A stretch of 64,000 nucleotides of DNA. Origin: Arcanobacterium sp. GTDB taxonomy: Bacteria > Actinomycetota > Actinomycetes > Actinomycetales > Actinomycetaceae. Positions within the stretch are counted from its first letter, which is position 1; each line of letters begins with the position of its first letter. The translations under genes and the position numbers were made by a program. The stretch lies in the NCBI GenBank assembly GCA_022778805.1, contig JALFSN010000008.1, positions 124,001 to 188,000 on the forward strand. The letters run 5' to 3'. Under the pieces are notes generated by a model, which worked only from the letters and a program-made list of their open reading frames with translations, was not told the origin of the DNA and ran no database searches. Shown piece after piece: positions 19,301-27,348 of this stretch.

Positions 19301-20114
19301 GTTCCTGCACGCGCGTGCGTAGCTGCTCCACCCGTTCGCCGAGCTCCGATCTGCGCTTGAGCAGCTCGGCGTCACCAGCCGTATGCGCCGCCACCCTCGC
19401 CTGCGCTTGGGCAAGATCGTCGGCCAACAAACGAGCCCGCGCATCAAAGACGTCACGTTGAATCACCTGAGCCCGCCGCGCCGTCGCTGCCTGCCGGGCG
19501 AGCGGCCCCAGCTGCCGGCGCAACTCCGCAGCTAAATCCTCCACACGAGTGAGATTGGCTTGCATAGAATCGAGCTTGCGTAGCGCTTTTTCCTTGCGGC
19601 GCCGATGTTTGAGTACTCCCGCCGCTTCTTCAACGAATCCTCTGCGCTCTTCAGGAGTGGCAGTGAGTACTTCATCCAGTTTTCCCTGACCGATAATCAC
19701 ATGCATCTCTTTGCCCATGCCTGTATCGGAGAGTAGCTCTTGGATATCGAGGAGTCGGCACGCCGTGCCGTTAATGGCATACTCCGAGCCACCAGAGCGA
19801 AAAAGCGTACGTGAAATCGTCACTTCTGAAAATTCAATCGGCAAGGCACCATCAGTGTTGTCAATCGTCAGGCTCACTTCTGCTCTACCCAGTGCAGGGC
19901 GGGCAGCCGTGCCAGCAAAGATCACATCTGCCATATTGCCACCGCGCAAGGCTCGCGCGCCTTGCTCCCCCATCACCCATGCGAGCGCATCCACCACGTT
20001 GGATTTTCCAGAGCCATTAGGCCCTACCACGCAGTTGATACCTGGTTCAAAACGCAGCGTCGTAGCGGTAGCAAAACTCTTGAAGCCGCGCAGAGTGAGG
20101 GTTTTCAAATACAC
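16314..20114 (-). CDS. smc: Chromosome segregation protein SMC
   Basis: ATPase of the SMC-ScpAB condensin, which compacts and segregates the chromosome. It has 1266 residues from a GTG at 20114; the ribosome site is weak. The N-terminal head carries the Walker A box GPNGSGKS (residues 31-38). Two long coiled coils flank the hinge, and the C-terminal head has the ABC signature LSLLSGGERS and Walker B VMDEVEAALDD. Two hydrophilic insertions stand out: one rich in Gly/Asn/Ala/Asp in or beside the hinge (around KANGSRNGKANGNG) and one rich in Pro/Gly/Ser near the end of the second coiled coil (around VESPGGEPPTSPAND). Part of the 5' end is duplicated in rearranged form at 27215-27300. Confidence 0.97.
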   Translation of the reverse strand: MYLKTLTLRGFKSFATATTLRFEPGINCVVGPNGSGKSNVVDALAWVMGEQGARALRGGNMADVIFAGTAARPALGRAEVSLTIDNTDGALPIEFSEVTISRTLFRSGGSEYAINGTACRLLDIQELLSDTGMGKEMHVIIGQGKLDEVLTATPEERRGFVEEAAGVLKHRRRKEKALRKLDSMQANLTRVEDLAAELRRQLGPLARQAATARRAQVIQRDVFDARARLLADDLAQAQARVAAHTAGDAELLKRRSELGERVEQLRTRVQELQEQADRLSPYTAQLAERFGRLTSLLERFRSLADLAAERERSLNAPASNTQQGETPEHIRERAQIAREEEANLAEQVQAAQQHLAQMIANREKADQTEADVDVHLARINRTLADRREMTARIAGQITAARSRIEALTAERERVDVAKTEAEKRAQKAAQSVAQLERDTVAHTPGNDDLSLSHQRAAHDVQEAQAKVEEARSALAQAQANAVQWRTKAETLSLSLVPEDATAWVVDNFRTGVDGLVRDSLRITPGWETGVEAALAGSAAGAVVTDIDAGIDALRAAREEHAGHLELIVSARSAANEAGKANGSRNGKANGNGEDGSNDDGAGMASADAANGSAAIAEALEMAAERAIRSCQFGAHEAVVASSVIMGTSAPAQTVRELLSGTVLCVDLLTARSLIRAGAPSVATLAGDVLSPGRVRGGEVQAAAVLARQAMYDDALAQARQAEQEHSEAEDALVRAQRVYGDFHEKFEQISSELNARDSQLAALTAQLGVLRQSLEAAQAEAERDRVRIGQIDAELSTRRSDLEAINEQQLQLSAEPEDLTQRAAELTREREQSHSAAVTARQRETEARLALRTHEERLRAIAGKSEALERGAQAAQERIRHEERMAIRRAQARQAAHEVGEKARRAFAVTQQFADSVEREREQAEAQGAQQHSQLVQARAQFDQASAEERALADEGHQRELALAQQKLKYEQLEQRAMETMGMEAATLIDEYGPHLPIPVGSPVESPGGEPPTSPANDAKLPAGDTGGSATGDAEAVSVPPATIPFVRAEQEKRLAKAERDLARLGKINPLALEEHAALEQRQKFLTEQLHDLRRSREDLLKMIRDIDQRVEDVMAAALADVAEQFTGVFARLFPGGEGKLVLTDPDSILTTGIDIEARPPGKRVKRLSLLSGGERSLTAIAFLMAIFMARPSPFYVMDEVEAALDDVNLSRLLDLFEQLHESSQLLIITHQKRTMEIADALYGVAMRERGVTSVISQRIADVIDA

Positions 20115-20163
20115 AGACTTAGTTTAAGGCATCAGCCACAACGCCGGAAACGTGGGCAGGCTC
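19933..20163. repeat. Parental segment of the rearranged smc repeat
   Basis: Positions 19933-19998 (inside smc) and 20144-20163 (just upstream of smc) recur joined together at 27215-27300, with the 145 bases between them missing. Three bases (ACG) are shared at the join. Confidence 0.85.
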
Positions 20164-20226
20164 TAGGCGCTAGTTTGGAGCTCAATGAGGGTTCCATACA
20201 TTCACCCGCTAAAGGGCAAATTCGGA

Positions 20227-20291
20227 AAATAAAATTGTAGCGCCCTTTGAGAACGTAGCTGGCATGCACTATCAACCTCAAAGAGCACTAC
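20227..20291 (-). terminator. Rho-independent terminator of the GH31/ABC operon
   Basis: On the minus strand a 15-base stem (GTAGTGCTCTTTGAG pairing throughout with CTCAAAGGGCGCTAC, two G-U pairs) with a 25-base loop is followed by AATTTTATTTT. It lies 26 bases beyond the GH31 stop codon. Confidence 0.8.
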
Positions 20292-20317
20292 AAGGTTTCA
20301 CACTGACGTAAACGCGA

Positions 20318-22750
20318 CTATCTCAGCACCTCACTGATTGCACCTAGCAGATCATTTTCCACGCCTGCCACCAGCAATTCATTAATACAGCTTGCAGATG
20401 ATGATAGCCAGCCACGCTGGCTATGCGCACGCACGATATCCCATGCTTGTTCTTTTACGAGCAACTGAATTTCTGAGCGATCCAAAATCTCATAAATTCG
20501 GCGATCACGGCTATCATCACGGACGTGTACCCCATCAATAGTGCCACGGAAATGAGCCAGATTAACCTCCCCAAATGTCTGCAGCGCTCCAGGAGCCAGC
20601 ATGTCCAGAGAGTCACAGTAAGCTACACGCCCTGCCACCGTATCTAAATTCTCATAACCAACCACCATTATTGATAACTCGCACAGTCGATCACGAGAAT
20701 TTCCACTTCCTCGAATTTCACAGCCGATAGAACCGTTTTTCTCACTCCACACCGAGATATCATAGCGAGATTCGCTTCCTAATCCGTCACCACCGTCTTC
20801 AATCAAAACTCCATGGGCGGTTCCTTCGGCATTGAGAAACACCATGCAGGTGAGTGCCCAAGGTGCATGATCGAGAGGCTCAAGTGCGTCACTCGCCAAC
20901 GTGATGATGCCTCCGCTGGGAGCCAGCACCGGAAAAGAATCCAATGGACGATAGAATGCCACATTCGTCCCACCACTATATTGCTGCCCCGTAAAAATGT
21001 CCGTCCATTCCCCAGGCGGCAACCAAGCATCGCTACGCGCCAGATGAGTAGCAGAAGATTCTGGCGATGTTATCGGAACAGCAATCAGGCTGCCAAAAAA
21101 ATACTCATTCCGGTGCACATAGGCCTGGTTCTCTTCGGGAAAATCATGATAGATCGGACGTATTGGGGCCACCGCCTCCCGGTGGCTGCGGCACATTGAA
21201 GTATAGAGATACGGAACAAGCTGATGGCGAAACCGTAAAAAGCGCTCTTGTATCTGCTGCGCCGGCTGGGGAAAATTCCAAGGCTCTTTTGATGCAAATG
21301 CCGACATTGATGAGTGGAGCCGGTTAATTGGAGAAAAAACTCCAAACTGAAGCCATCGCGTGGCCAGCTCGACATTTCGCACGCCCATCATGTGCCCACC
21401 GATGTCATGACTCCACCAGTTATAACCCACATTTGCTGCAGTAGCGGTGAAATACGGCTGAAAATCTAGCGATTCCCAAGTAGTAATGGTATCCCCTGAG
21501 AAGCCAATTGGATATCGATGCGATCCTAGACCCGCATAACGAGATAGAATAATTGAGGCATTTGGCGATGTAGCACTAGTGTCCAGCTTATTTTTTTTCA
21601 CTTCCAGTTGTTTACAGGCGTCCTCATAATGCAAATAATTGAGCATCCACAGCGGATCAAGACCAGGAATTGATGTCTGCGTTCCCTGTTGCCAGTCGAT
21701 CCACCATACATCCACGCCTTGATCTTCTAGTGGATGATGCACAAGATCAAAATAAGCCCGCATAAAATCTTGGCTCGTCACATCAAAATCAACTGGCGCT
21801 CCACTCTCAGAGTCCATTCCGAGCGCATGCGCAACCCTAGAATAGGCCTCTTCATGACGACGAATACCAGCAGCCGGATGCACATTCAAGGAAACATGCA
21901 TCCCTCTCTTGTGCAACTCTTCCAAGAAGCTATCCGGATCGGGGAAAAGATCACGGTTCCAGGTGTATCCCGTCCACCCCGATCCGATTGCGGGATCAAC
22001 ATCCGTAATATGCCAGTCCATATCGAGTACTGCCACAGAAAATGGCACCCGATGCTCAGAAAAAACTTCAAGTAAAGATCGATACTCTTGATCTGAGTAC
22101 GGCCAGTAACGACTCCACCAATTTCCCAAGGCATAGCGAGGGATCAGCGGCGAAGCACCAGTAAGAGAGAAATAGTCAGTGAGTGCGGAACGATAATCGC
22201 TGCCATATCCAAAGAAATATAGATCTTTCCCTGGCGATTGCCGCGGAACGATCCAGCCATCTTCTGTGCGCAGAAGAGAATCAGAATCATCAATCACTGC
22301 GTATCCATTACGAGCAAGAATTCCTGGTTCAAGCTCCGCAGCACCATCTATCCCATCAAGCGTTCTAGCAGTTCCCCCAAGATTCTCAAACCTTGAATTG
22401 ACACGAATCGTTTGACCATAGTGCCAGTCAGAGCCATACGGTACCCCTGCACGTACCCGAACCTTAATATGTAATCCCTGTGCACTAAATTCATGCCCAT
22501 CGTAGAAGACATCCAGGATATCTGTGCTCACATGAACACCCGATCCATAATGGGCGACTGTGTAAGCCGGCTTATCAAAAAGACGATTTTCTATCAGTTG
22601 AGTACGCCCATCCACAAAGTCATCATGCTCATTCCACTCAACACGCACTAACCTTGGGCTGAGGACAGTGATCCGCCAATGCTGGCCAATAATGGTTGCA
22701 TCTTTATGCGCTGGAGCGGGATAAGGAATCAGCGTATTTTTTGTCGACAT
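20318..22750 (-). CDS. GH31-family alpha-glycosidase, intracellular
   Basis: Retaining alpha-glycosidase of 810 residues without a signal peptide. The start is ATG 22750, with AAGGAG seven bases upstream; an earlier in-frame ATG would overlap the preceding permease gene. The GH31 N-terminal beta domain precedes the barrel (RYALGNWWSRYWPY, then VAVLDMDWH). The nucleophile position reads VWWIDWQQG (D352) instead of the common W-x-D-M-N-E. The acid/base Asp is in FSGDTITTWESL (D420), and WWSHDIGGHM is typical of the family. It is last in an operon with two sugar permeases and a binding protein, so it probably hydrolyses the imported oligosaccharide. The substrate cannot be read; alpha-glucosides, alpha-xylosides and other alpha-linked sugars all fit the family. 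Confidence 0.9.
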   Translation of the reverse strand: MSTKNTLIPYPAPAHKDATIIGQHWRITVLSPRLVRVEWNEHDDFVDGRTQLIENRLFDKPAYTVAHYGSGVHVSTDILDVFYDGHEFSAQGLHIKVRVRAGVPYGSDWHYGQTIRVNSRFENLGGTARTLDGIDGAAELEPGILARNGYAVIDDSDSLLRTEDGWIVPRQSPGKDLYFFGYGSDYRSALTDYFSLTGASPLIPRYALGNWWSRYWPYSDQEYRSLLEVFSEHRVPFSVAVLDMDWHITDVDPAIGSGWTGYTWNRDLFPDPDSFLEELHKRGMHVSLNVHPAAGIRRHEEAYSRVAHALGMDSESGAPVDFDVTSQDFMRAYFDLVHHPLEDQGVDVWWIDWQQGTQTSIPGLDPLWMLNYLHYEDACKQLEVKKNKLDTSATSPNASIILSRYAGLGSHRYPIGFSGDTITTWESLDFQPYFTATAANVGYNWWSHDIGGHMMGVRNVELATRWLQFGVFSPINRLHSSMSAFASKEPWNFPQPAQQIQERFLRFRHQLVPYLYTSMCRSHREAVAPIRPIYHDFPEENQAYVHRNEYFFGSLIAVPITSPESSATHLARSDAWLPPGEWTDIFTGQQYSGGTNVAFYRPLDSFPVLAPSGGIITLASDALEPLDHAPWALTCMVFLNAEGTAHGVLIEDGGDGLGSESRYDISVWSEKNGSIGCEIRGSGNSRDRLCELSIMVVGYENLDTVAGRVAYCDSLDMLAPGALQTFGEVNLAHFRGTIDGVHVRDDSRDRRIYEILDRSEIQLLVKEQAWDIVRAHSQRGWLSSSASCINELLVAGVENDLLGAISEVLR

Positions 22751-22766
22751 AGTTTTCTCCTTGACG

Positions 22767-23600
22767 TCAACCCTTGACTGCAGCACTCGCGGCGCCAGCT
22801 ACAAATCTCCGCTGAAACACGAGATAGACGATCAAGACAGGAATAACGGAAATCGTTGTGGCTGCAAAAAGTCCGCCGTAATCAGTTCCATATTGTCCTT
22901 TAAAAGTAGTAAGACCAACTGCTAAAACTTGCCTATCCTGATCAGTGATCATGAGATATGGCCACAAGTAATCTTCCCAGACCCAGAGAAACTGAAAAAT
23001 TGCTAAGGCAGAAATGGCATTACGACTCATCGGAACCACAATTTTATGGAAGATAAAGAATTCTGAAGCTCCATCAATCCGTGCCGCTTCAAGGATTTCA
23101 TCGGGAATTCCAGAAATTGATTGACGCATCATGAATATACCAAAACCGCTCACTGCTGCTGGTAGTACAATTGAAAAATACGAGCCACGCAAATGTGCAG
23201 CATCGAACATTGTATATCTAGGAATAATCACCACCGCCCACGTGATCATCATCGTCGATAAGATAATCCCAAAAGCAATACCTTTTCCAGGAAATTGATA
23301 CTTTGCAAAAACAAACCCGCCAAGAAGAGAAATATAAACGACCAGTATCGTAATAACGACTGCCAAAAACACTGAGTTTGCAAACAGCTGGAAGAAGTTT
23401 AGCTTATTCGAAATACTCATATAATTTGCCAGCGTCCATTCGCGAGGCAAGAAATCGGGATTGGCAGCAACAATTTCTGGATTAGTTTTAAACGAAGATA
23501 GCAGCATCCACACAAATGGAAACACCGTCAGCGCCCCTAAAATAATGAGCACGAGGTGAAGAACAACTTGCTCTACCCGCTGAAATACTGTGAGTTTCAT
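22767..23600 (-). CDS. Sugar ABC transporter permease, MalG type
   Basis: 277 residues with six predicted membrane helices, starting MKLTVFQRVEQVVLH. The cytoplasmic EAA loop is clear (EILEAARIDGASEFFIFHKI), the contact site for the ATPase. The stop lies 16 bases before the GH31 start, and the gene overlaps the upstream permease by four bases (ATGA), indicating translational coupling. It forms a heterodimeric channel with that permease. No ATPase gene is in the operon, so a shared MsmK/MalK-type ATPase elsewhere is expected. Confidence 0.93.
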   Translation of the reverse strand: MKLTVFQRVEQVVLHLVLIILGALTVFPFVWMLLSSFKTNPEIVAANPDFLPREWTLANYMSISNKLNFFQLFANSVFLAVVITILVVYISLLGGFVFAKYQFPGKGIAFGIILSTMMITWAVVIIPRYTMFDAAHLRGSYFSIVLPAAVSGFGIFMMRQSISGIPDEILEAARIDGASEFFIFHKIVVPMSRNAISALAIFQFLWVWEDYLWPYLMITDQDRQVLAVGLTTFKGQYGTDYGGLFAATTISVIPVLIVYLVFQRRFVAGAASAAVKG

Positions 23601-24553
23601 GCAATCCCTCGCTTTATATCTCTTTGTTGCACAGTCCGCTGTTTCATTCGATTTCTCTTAACTAAATTTGAGCCTGATGACGTTTGTACTTTCCAAGAAA
23701 CCGCCGTCAGCAGCGCCGTGAATACGAGCAGCACAATAGCAATCGCAGATGCGTAACCAAAGTTATAATTTTGAAAAGCCTCAACATAGATTTTGTAGGC
23801 CAGGGTTTGGGTGGCTGTCCCTGGTCCCCCACCAGTGAGCACCATTATTTGCACAAACGCTTGCAGATAAGCGATAAGAGACGTAATGACCACGAAGATC
23901 GTTGTCGGACGCAACAGCGGCAGAATCACTCGCAAAAATGTCTGCGCGTTGTTTGCACCATCTACATGCGCTGCTTCGACTACATCTTCCGGAATAGCAT
24001 AAAGACCAGCTAAAAAGAGAATCACTGCATAGCCAAAATCTTTCCAAATTGTCATCAGAAGGATGGCAGGCATCGCAAAATTTTTGTCAAATAACCAGTT
24101 AATATCCAGGCCGAAAAAATTATTAATGGCACCAAACTGTGGGTGATACATCAACTGCCACACATAGGCAACCGCAACAATGGGAGTGACTGTCGGCATA
24201 TAAAAAACTGCACGAAAAAAGGAACGCCACTTAGTCATACGAGAAAATAGCGCATACGCCAAGGCGAGCCCAAGCACGAGCCTACCCACAATAGCTACTA
24301 ACCCGAACACCACCGTATTAATGACAGCCGTGAAAAACGTTGAATCTGTAAACATACGAGCATAGTTGTCTAGTCCAACACTCGTAAAAGTTCCATTGAG
24401 GGGATTCCAGTTGTGAAAAGATCCAAGAATCGCCACAACAATTGGTACAAACGTGAAGATAACTATCGCTCCGAGAATAACAAAAAGAGCAACATTGCGA
24501 AGATTCTTCTCCGACCGCGACACTGGCCTGCGATGAAGTTGATTCCGACTCAT
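23597..24553 (-). CDS. Sugar ABC transporter permease, MalF type
   Basis: 318 residues with six membrane helices and a cytoplasmic basic N-terminus (SRNQLHRRPVSRSEKN). The EAA loop reads EDVVEAAHVDGANNAQTFLR. The ATG at 24553 has only a weak ribosome site and is separated from the binding-protein gene by a strong stem-loop, so it is probably made at a lower level than the binding protein. Partner of the MalG-type permease that overlaps its end. Confidence 0.93.
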   Translation of the reverse strand: MSRNQLHRRPVSRSEKNLRNVALFVILGAIVIFTFVPIVVAILGSFHNWNPLNGTFTSVGLDNYARMFTDSTFFTAVINTVVFGLVAIVGRLVLGLALAYALFSRMTKWRSFFRAVFYMPTVTPIVAVAYVWQLMYHPQFGAINNFFGLDINWLFDKNFAMPAILLMTIWKDFGYAVILFLAGLYAIPEDVVEAAHVDGANNAQTFLRVILPLLRPTTIFVVITSLIAYLQAFVQIMVLTGGGPGTATQTLAYKIYVEAFQNYNFGYASAIAIVLLVFTALLTAVSWKVQTSSGSNLVKRNRMKQRTVQQRDIKRGIA

Positions 24554-24586
24554 GATGATTTTCGAGCTTTCGATCTATCTCACCGA

Positions 24587-24644
24587 GGAGGCTCTGAAAA
24601 CTAATACTCTCTTGCCTCTTATTTAGAGCTTCTTCAGAGCCTCC
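24587..24644 (-). promoter_or_regulatory. Intercistronic stem-loop after the binding-protein gene
   Basis: GGAGGCTCTGAA and its exact complement form a 12-base stem with a 34-base loop between the binding-protein stop and the first permease start. Such structures commonly stabilise or partly terminate the upstream message, allowing more binding protein than permease. Confidence 0.65.
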
Positions 24645-24653
24645 ACTGGCGAA

Positions 24654-26042
24654 CTACTTAGCTTGATAGAAGGGATACAGCTTCTCAAGCGATACGAATG
24701 ACGACGATTTTAGATCTGTCTTGATTTTCGATTCATTGGCAACAAGAGCAGCTTGCGGAGCGACGCCGTTATAAAGAATGTCTTGCCACATAGCTTTAGA
24801 TGAATCTTCAAACGTAGCGGGGAAATCTCCTGGCCATATATATCGATCCACTTCTTTATGGAAAGCATTAATCGCAGGACTAGCAAGCACTCCAGGATCC
24901 TCTGCAATCGGAATGTAGGCAGGGAATACAGCATAAGCAATGGCGAGCGTCTTTTGAACATCTGCATTCGTGAGATAGTACTTCAAGAAATCTTGCGCCA
25001 CAGCTTGCTGCTCTTTTGGAGCATTCTTATTAATACCAAAAGTAGCCTCTAAGCCAGTCCGATCATATGCATACGGAACCTTCCCCTTCTCAGGTACTGG
25101 AGTGGGGAAAGCAGACCAATGAATATCAGGGTAATCATGAGCAAGTGTTCCCGCATACCAGCCCCATGCATACGTCATAGCCGCTTGGCCTTGTCCGAAA
25201 CTTTCCGTTCCAGACGTACCAAAATCTTTATCCCCAGAGCCGTCATCGTAGAATGCCTTCATCTGGTTAATCACTTTAAGATTTGCTTCGTTATTCACTG
25301 TTGGAGTTTTACCGTCTGCCGCAAATAAATTTTGCCCGTATTGATAGGAAAGTCCCATCTGGAACGTGCCACCTTCATCGTTGAAACTAAAACCAGCCCG
25401 TTTAAGCTTTCCAGAGGGATCACGTACAGTGAGTTTCTTTGCCACGGTGCGCATTTCGTCCCACGTCTGTGGAATATCCGCATCGGTCAGCCCAGCTTCT
25501 TTCCACATATCAGTGTTGTAATAGATCGCTCCAGACATCATACCCAGGTGAAGATAAGGAATCTTACCGTCTACAACATGGTAGTCCACCCCCGTATAAT
25601 CTTTTTTCAACTCATCCACAGGAAGATCATATGGAGCCATGAATTCCACTAGGTTAGCATGTTGCGAACCATGCATATTGAAAAGGGCAGGACCTTTAGC
25701 ACTCTTCAGCTCTAGTGGAAGCTTCGTCCAAATATCGTCCCACGGTTGATTAACCACATGAATATCTACGTTCGGATGAATTTTTTGATAATCATCAGCA
25801 ATCTTTTGAAATATCTCAATATTTGTCCATGCCCACCAGTCAAGTTTGATCGGCTTGCCATCATTCACCAGATGGTTAGGGTCATATTTGAGGTTGACGC
25901 CTTGAACACTTAATCCTTTATCGGCTTTTGTATCCTGCACTGCATCTCCCGCTCCTGATCCGCCTGCGGAGCAGGCTCCAAGTGTAAGAACAATACCTGC
26001 AGCCAATGCCGCAATCCTCTGAAATTTATGGTGTACTTTCAT
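24654..26042 (-). CDS. Sugar ABC transporter substrate-binding lipoprotein
   Basis: 462 residues. The N-terminus is a lipoprotein signal with lipobox LGAC (Cys at residue 24), followed by a Ser/Gly linker. The body has the features of the family 1 (COG1653) extracellular sugar-binding fold: KLDWWAWTNIEIFQKIADDY near the start, a MSGAIYYNTDMWKEAGL segment and AAMTYAWGWYAG. It is the first gene of the operon, reading away from lacI, and lies beside the palindromic operator. AAGG precedes the ATG by six to seven bases. The ligand is unknown; the GH31 gene suggests an alpha-linked oligosaccharide. Confidence 0.93.
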   Translation of the reverse strand: MKVHHKFQRIAALAAGIVLTLGACSAGGSGAGDAVQDTKADKGLSVQGVNLKYDPNHLVNDGKPIKLDWWAWTNIEIFQKIADDYQKIHPNVDIHVVNQPWDDIWTKLPLELKSAKGPALFNMHGSQHANLVEFMAPYDLPVDELKKDYTGVDYHVVDGKIPYLHLGMMSGAIYYNTDMWKEAGLTDADIPQTWDEMRTVAKKLTVRDPSGKLKRAGFSFNDEGGTFQMGLSYQYGQNLFAADGKTPTVNNEANLKVINQMKAFYDDGSGDKDFGTSGTESFGQGQAAMTYAWGWYAGTLAHDYPDIHWSAFPTPVPEKGKVPYAYDRTGLEATFGINKNAPKEQQAVAQDFLKYYLTNADVQKTLAIAYAVFPAYIPIAEDPGVLASPAINAFHKEVDRYIWPGDFPATFEDSSKAMWQDILYNGVAPQAALVANESKIKTDLKSSSFVSLEKLYPFYQAK

Positions 26043-26087
26043 GTGATACCTTGTCGTGTAGAGAAGGAGATTTCAACCTCCCCCTTG

Positions 26088-26125
26088 AGGTTTATCGGTA
26101 AATCTCTCGATTTACCGATAAACCT
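26088..26125. promoter_or_regulatory. LacI-type operator, perfect 16-bp inverted repeat
   Basis: AGGTTTATCGGTAAAT (26088-26103), six bases, then its exact reverse complement (26110-26125). Each arm itself is a near-palindrome centred on CG (TTTATCGGTAAA), the form LacI-family repressors bind. There are therefore two operators 22 bases apart, about two helical turns. The site lies in the 133-base gap between the binding-protein gene and lacI, so it can control both. Confidence 0.8.
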
Positions 26126-26175
26126 AGTAGCAGAAAGACCTGATGTCAACCACTTTTGAAGAATGGAAATAAATT

Positions 26176-27177
26176 ATGGTGACTCTGCAGGACGTTGCAA
26201 CTAGAGCCGGCGTCACGAAGATGACGGCATCGAACGTTCTCAATGGAAACAAATCACGAGTATCTGAGCGAACTCGAGAAAAAGTTCTAGATGCAGTGCG
26301 GGAACTCGGCTACGTAGGAAGTGCCGCCGCCCGAGCCTTATCTCGACAGCGTACAAACCTCGTGGCGTTTATTTACCCTCGCTACCCTGGTGGATTGATC
26401 TCCAATGCACATGATGCCGCCTTAATTGGAGCACTAGAACGCGAACTACAGGAACGAGGATATCTCTTCATCCTTCATTCCGCTCCAGACATGTATGCTG
26501 CTGCATCTCAAATGAAATCATGGAATGTGGCTGGAACTATTATGTTTGGGACATTTGCAGACGAGGTAGAAAGCTATCAGCTCATCAATGATGCCCCTAT
26601 CGTGTTTATCGACAACCACGGAGAATCCGCAAAGCTTTCCTCAGTGAGCGTTGATGACATTTATGGAGGAGAGCTTGTTGGCCACTACGTCGTCCAACAG
26701 GGTTGGAGAAGCATTGCTGTAGCGGGGCCGCCCCCTGGTGCAGGCGGAGTGGTAGCCAGCCGTTATACAGGATTCGTTCAAGCCCTGCGCGATGGATACC
26801 AATCATTCGATGCGCCCACCTACTATGAAACCAGTACTCAGTTTTCCGATGGAAAAGACCTCGGGATGAAGTTCGCACACTCGCCTTCTTCCACACTTCC
26901 TGACGTTGTTTTCTGCACCGCCGATATTATTGCCGCGGGACTCGTATATGCACTCACGTCGTCAGGAATTCGCGTTCCTGACGACGTAGCCGTTATCGGT
27001 TTCGACGATTTGCCGATCGCTGTGCAGTCCACACCTCAACTCACCACTGTTCACCAAGACATTGGATTAAAAGCCCAGAAAGCCACCCAAATGATTGTTG
27101 CCCACATCGAAAATCCAGACCTTGCCCCGCAACGCGCATTTATCAAGCCCAAGCTAATCATCAGAGAAAGTGCTTAG
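26176..27177 (+). CDS. LacI-family transcriptional regulator of the GH31/ABC operon
   Basis: 333 residues. The N-terminal helix-turn-helix and hinge are canonical (VTLQDVATRAGVTKMTASNV, then RVSERTREKVLDAVRELGY). The C-terminal periplasmic-binding-like domain shows the usual VAVIGFDDLPIA and LTTVHQD segments for sugar binding and dimerisation. It is divergent from the transport operon and next to a perfect palindromic operator, so local autoregulated repression relieved by a sugar is the likely mode. The ribosome site (GGAAATAAATT) is weak. A rearranged smc fragment begins 37 bases after its stop. Confidence 0.94.
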   Translation: MVTLQDVATRAGVTKMTASNVLNGNKSRVSERTREKVLDAVRELGYVGSAAARALSRQRTNLVAFIYPRYPGGLISNAHDAALIGALERELQERGYLFILHSAPDMYAAASQMKSWNVAGTIMFGTFADEVESYQLINDAPIVFIDNHGESAKLSSVSVDDIYGGELVGHYVVQQGWRSIAVAGPPPGAGGVVASRYTGFVQALRDGYQSFDAPTYYETSTQFSDGKDLGMKFAHSPSSTLPDVVFCTADIIAAGLVYALTSSGIRVPDDVAVIGFDDLPIAVQSTPQLTTVHQDIGLKAQKATQMIVAHIENPDLAPQRAFIKPKLIIRESA

Positions 27178-27214
27178 TCCTGAATCTTCCAACTCTCACT
27201 GCGTCATGTAAACT

Positions 27215-27300
27215 ATATTGCCACCGCGCAAGGCTCGTGCGCCTTGCTCCCCCATCACCCATGCGAGCGCATCCACCACGCCGGAAACGTGGGCAGGCTC
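27215..27300. repeat. Rearranged partial copy of the smc 5' end
   Basis: 27215-27280 matches 19933-19998 inside smc in 65 of 66 bases. 27281-27300 matches 20144-20163 upstream of smc exactly. The 145 intervening bases are missing. The copy is in direct orientation, so smc-derived repeats flank the whole GH31/ABC/lacI island. Confidence 0.88.
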
Positions 27301-27348
27301 AGCCACCGGAATCTAGCGTCAGAATATAAGTGGATTTTCCTCCTTATA

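Noticed and set aside
20144..27300. Island as a classical transposon or integrative element
   Set aside because: No transposase, integrase, tRNA gene or terminal inverted repeats seen; only smc-derived direct repeats.
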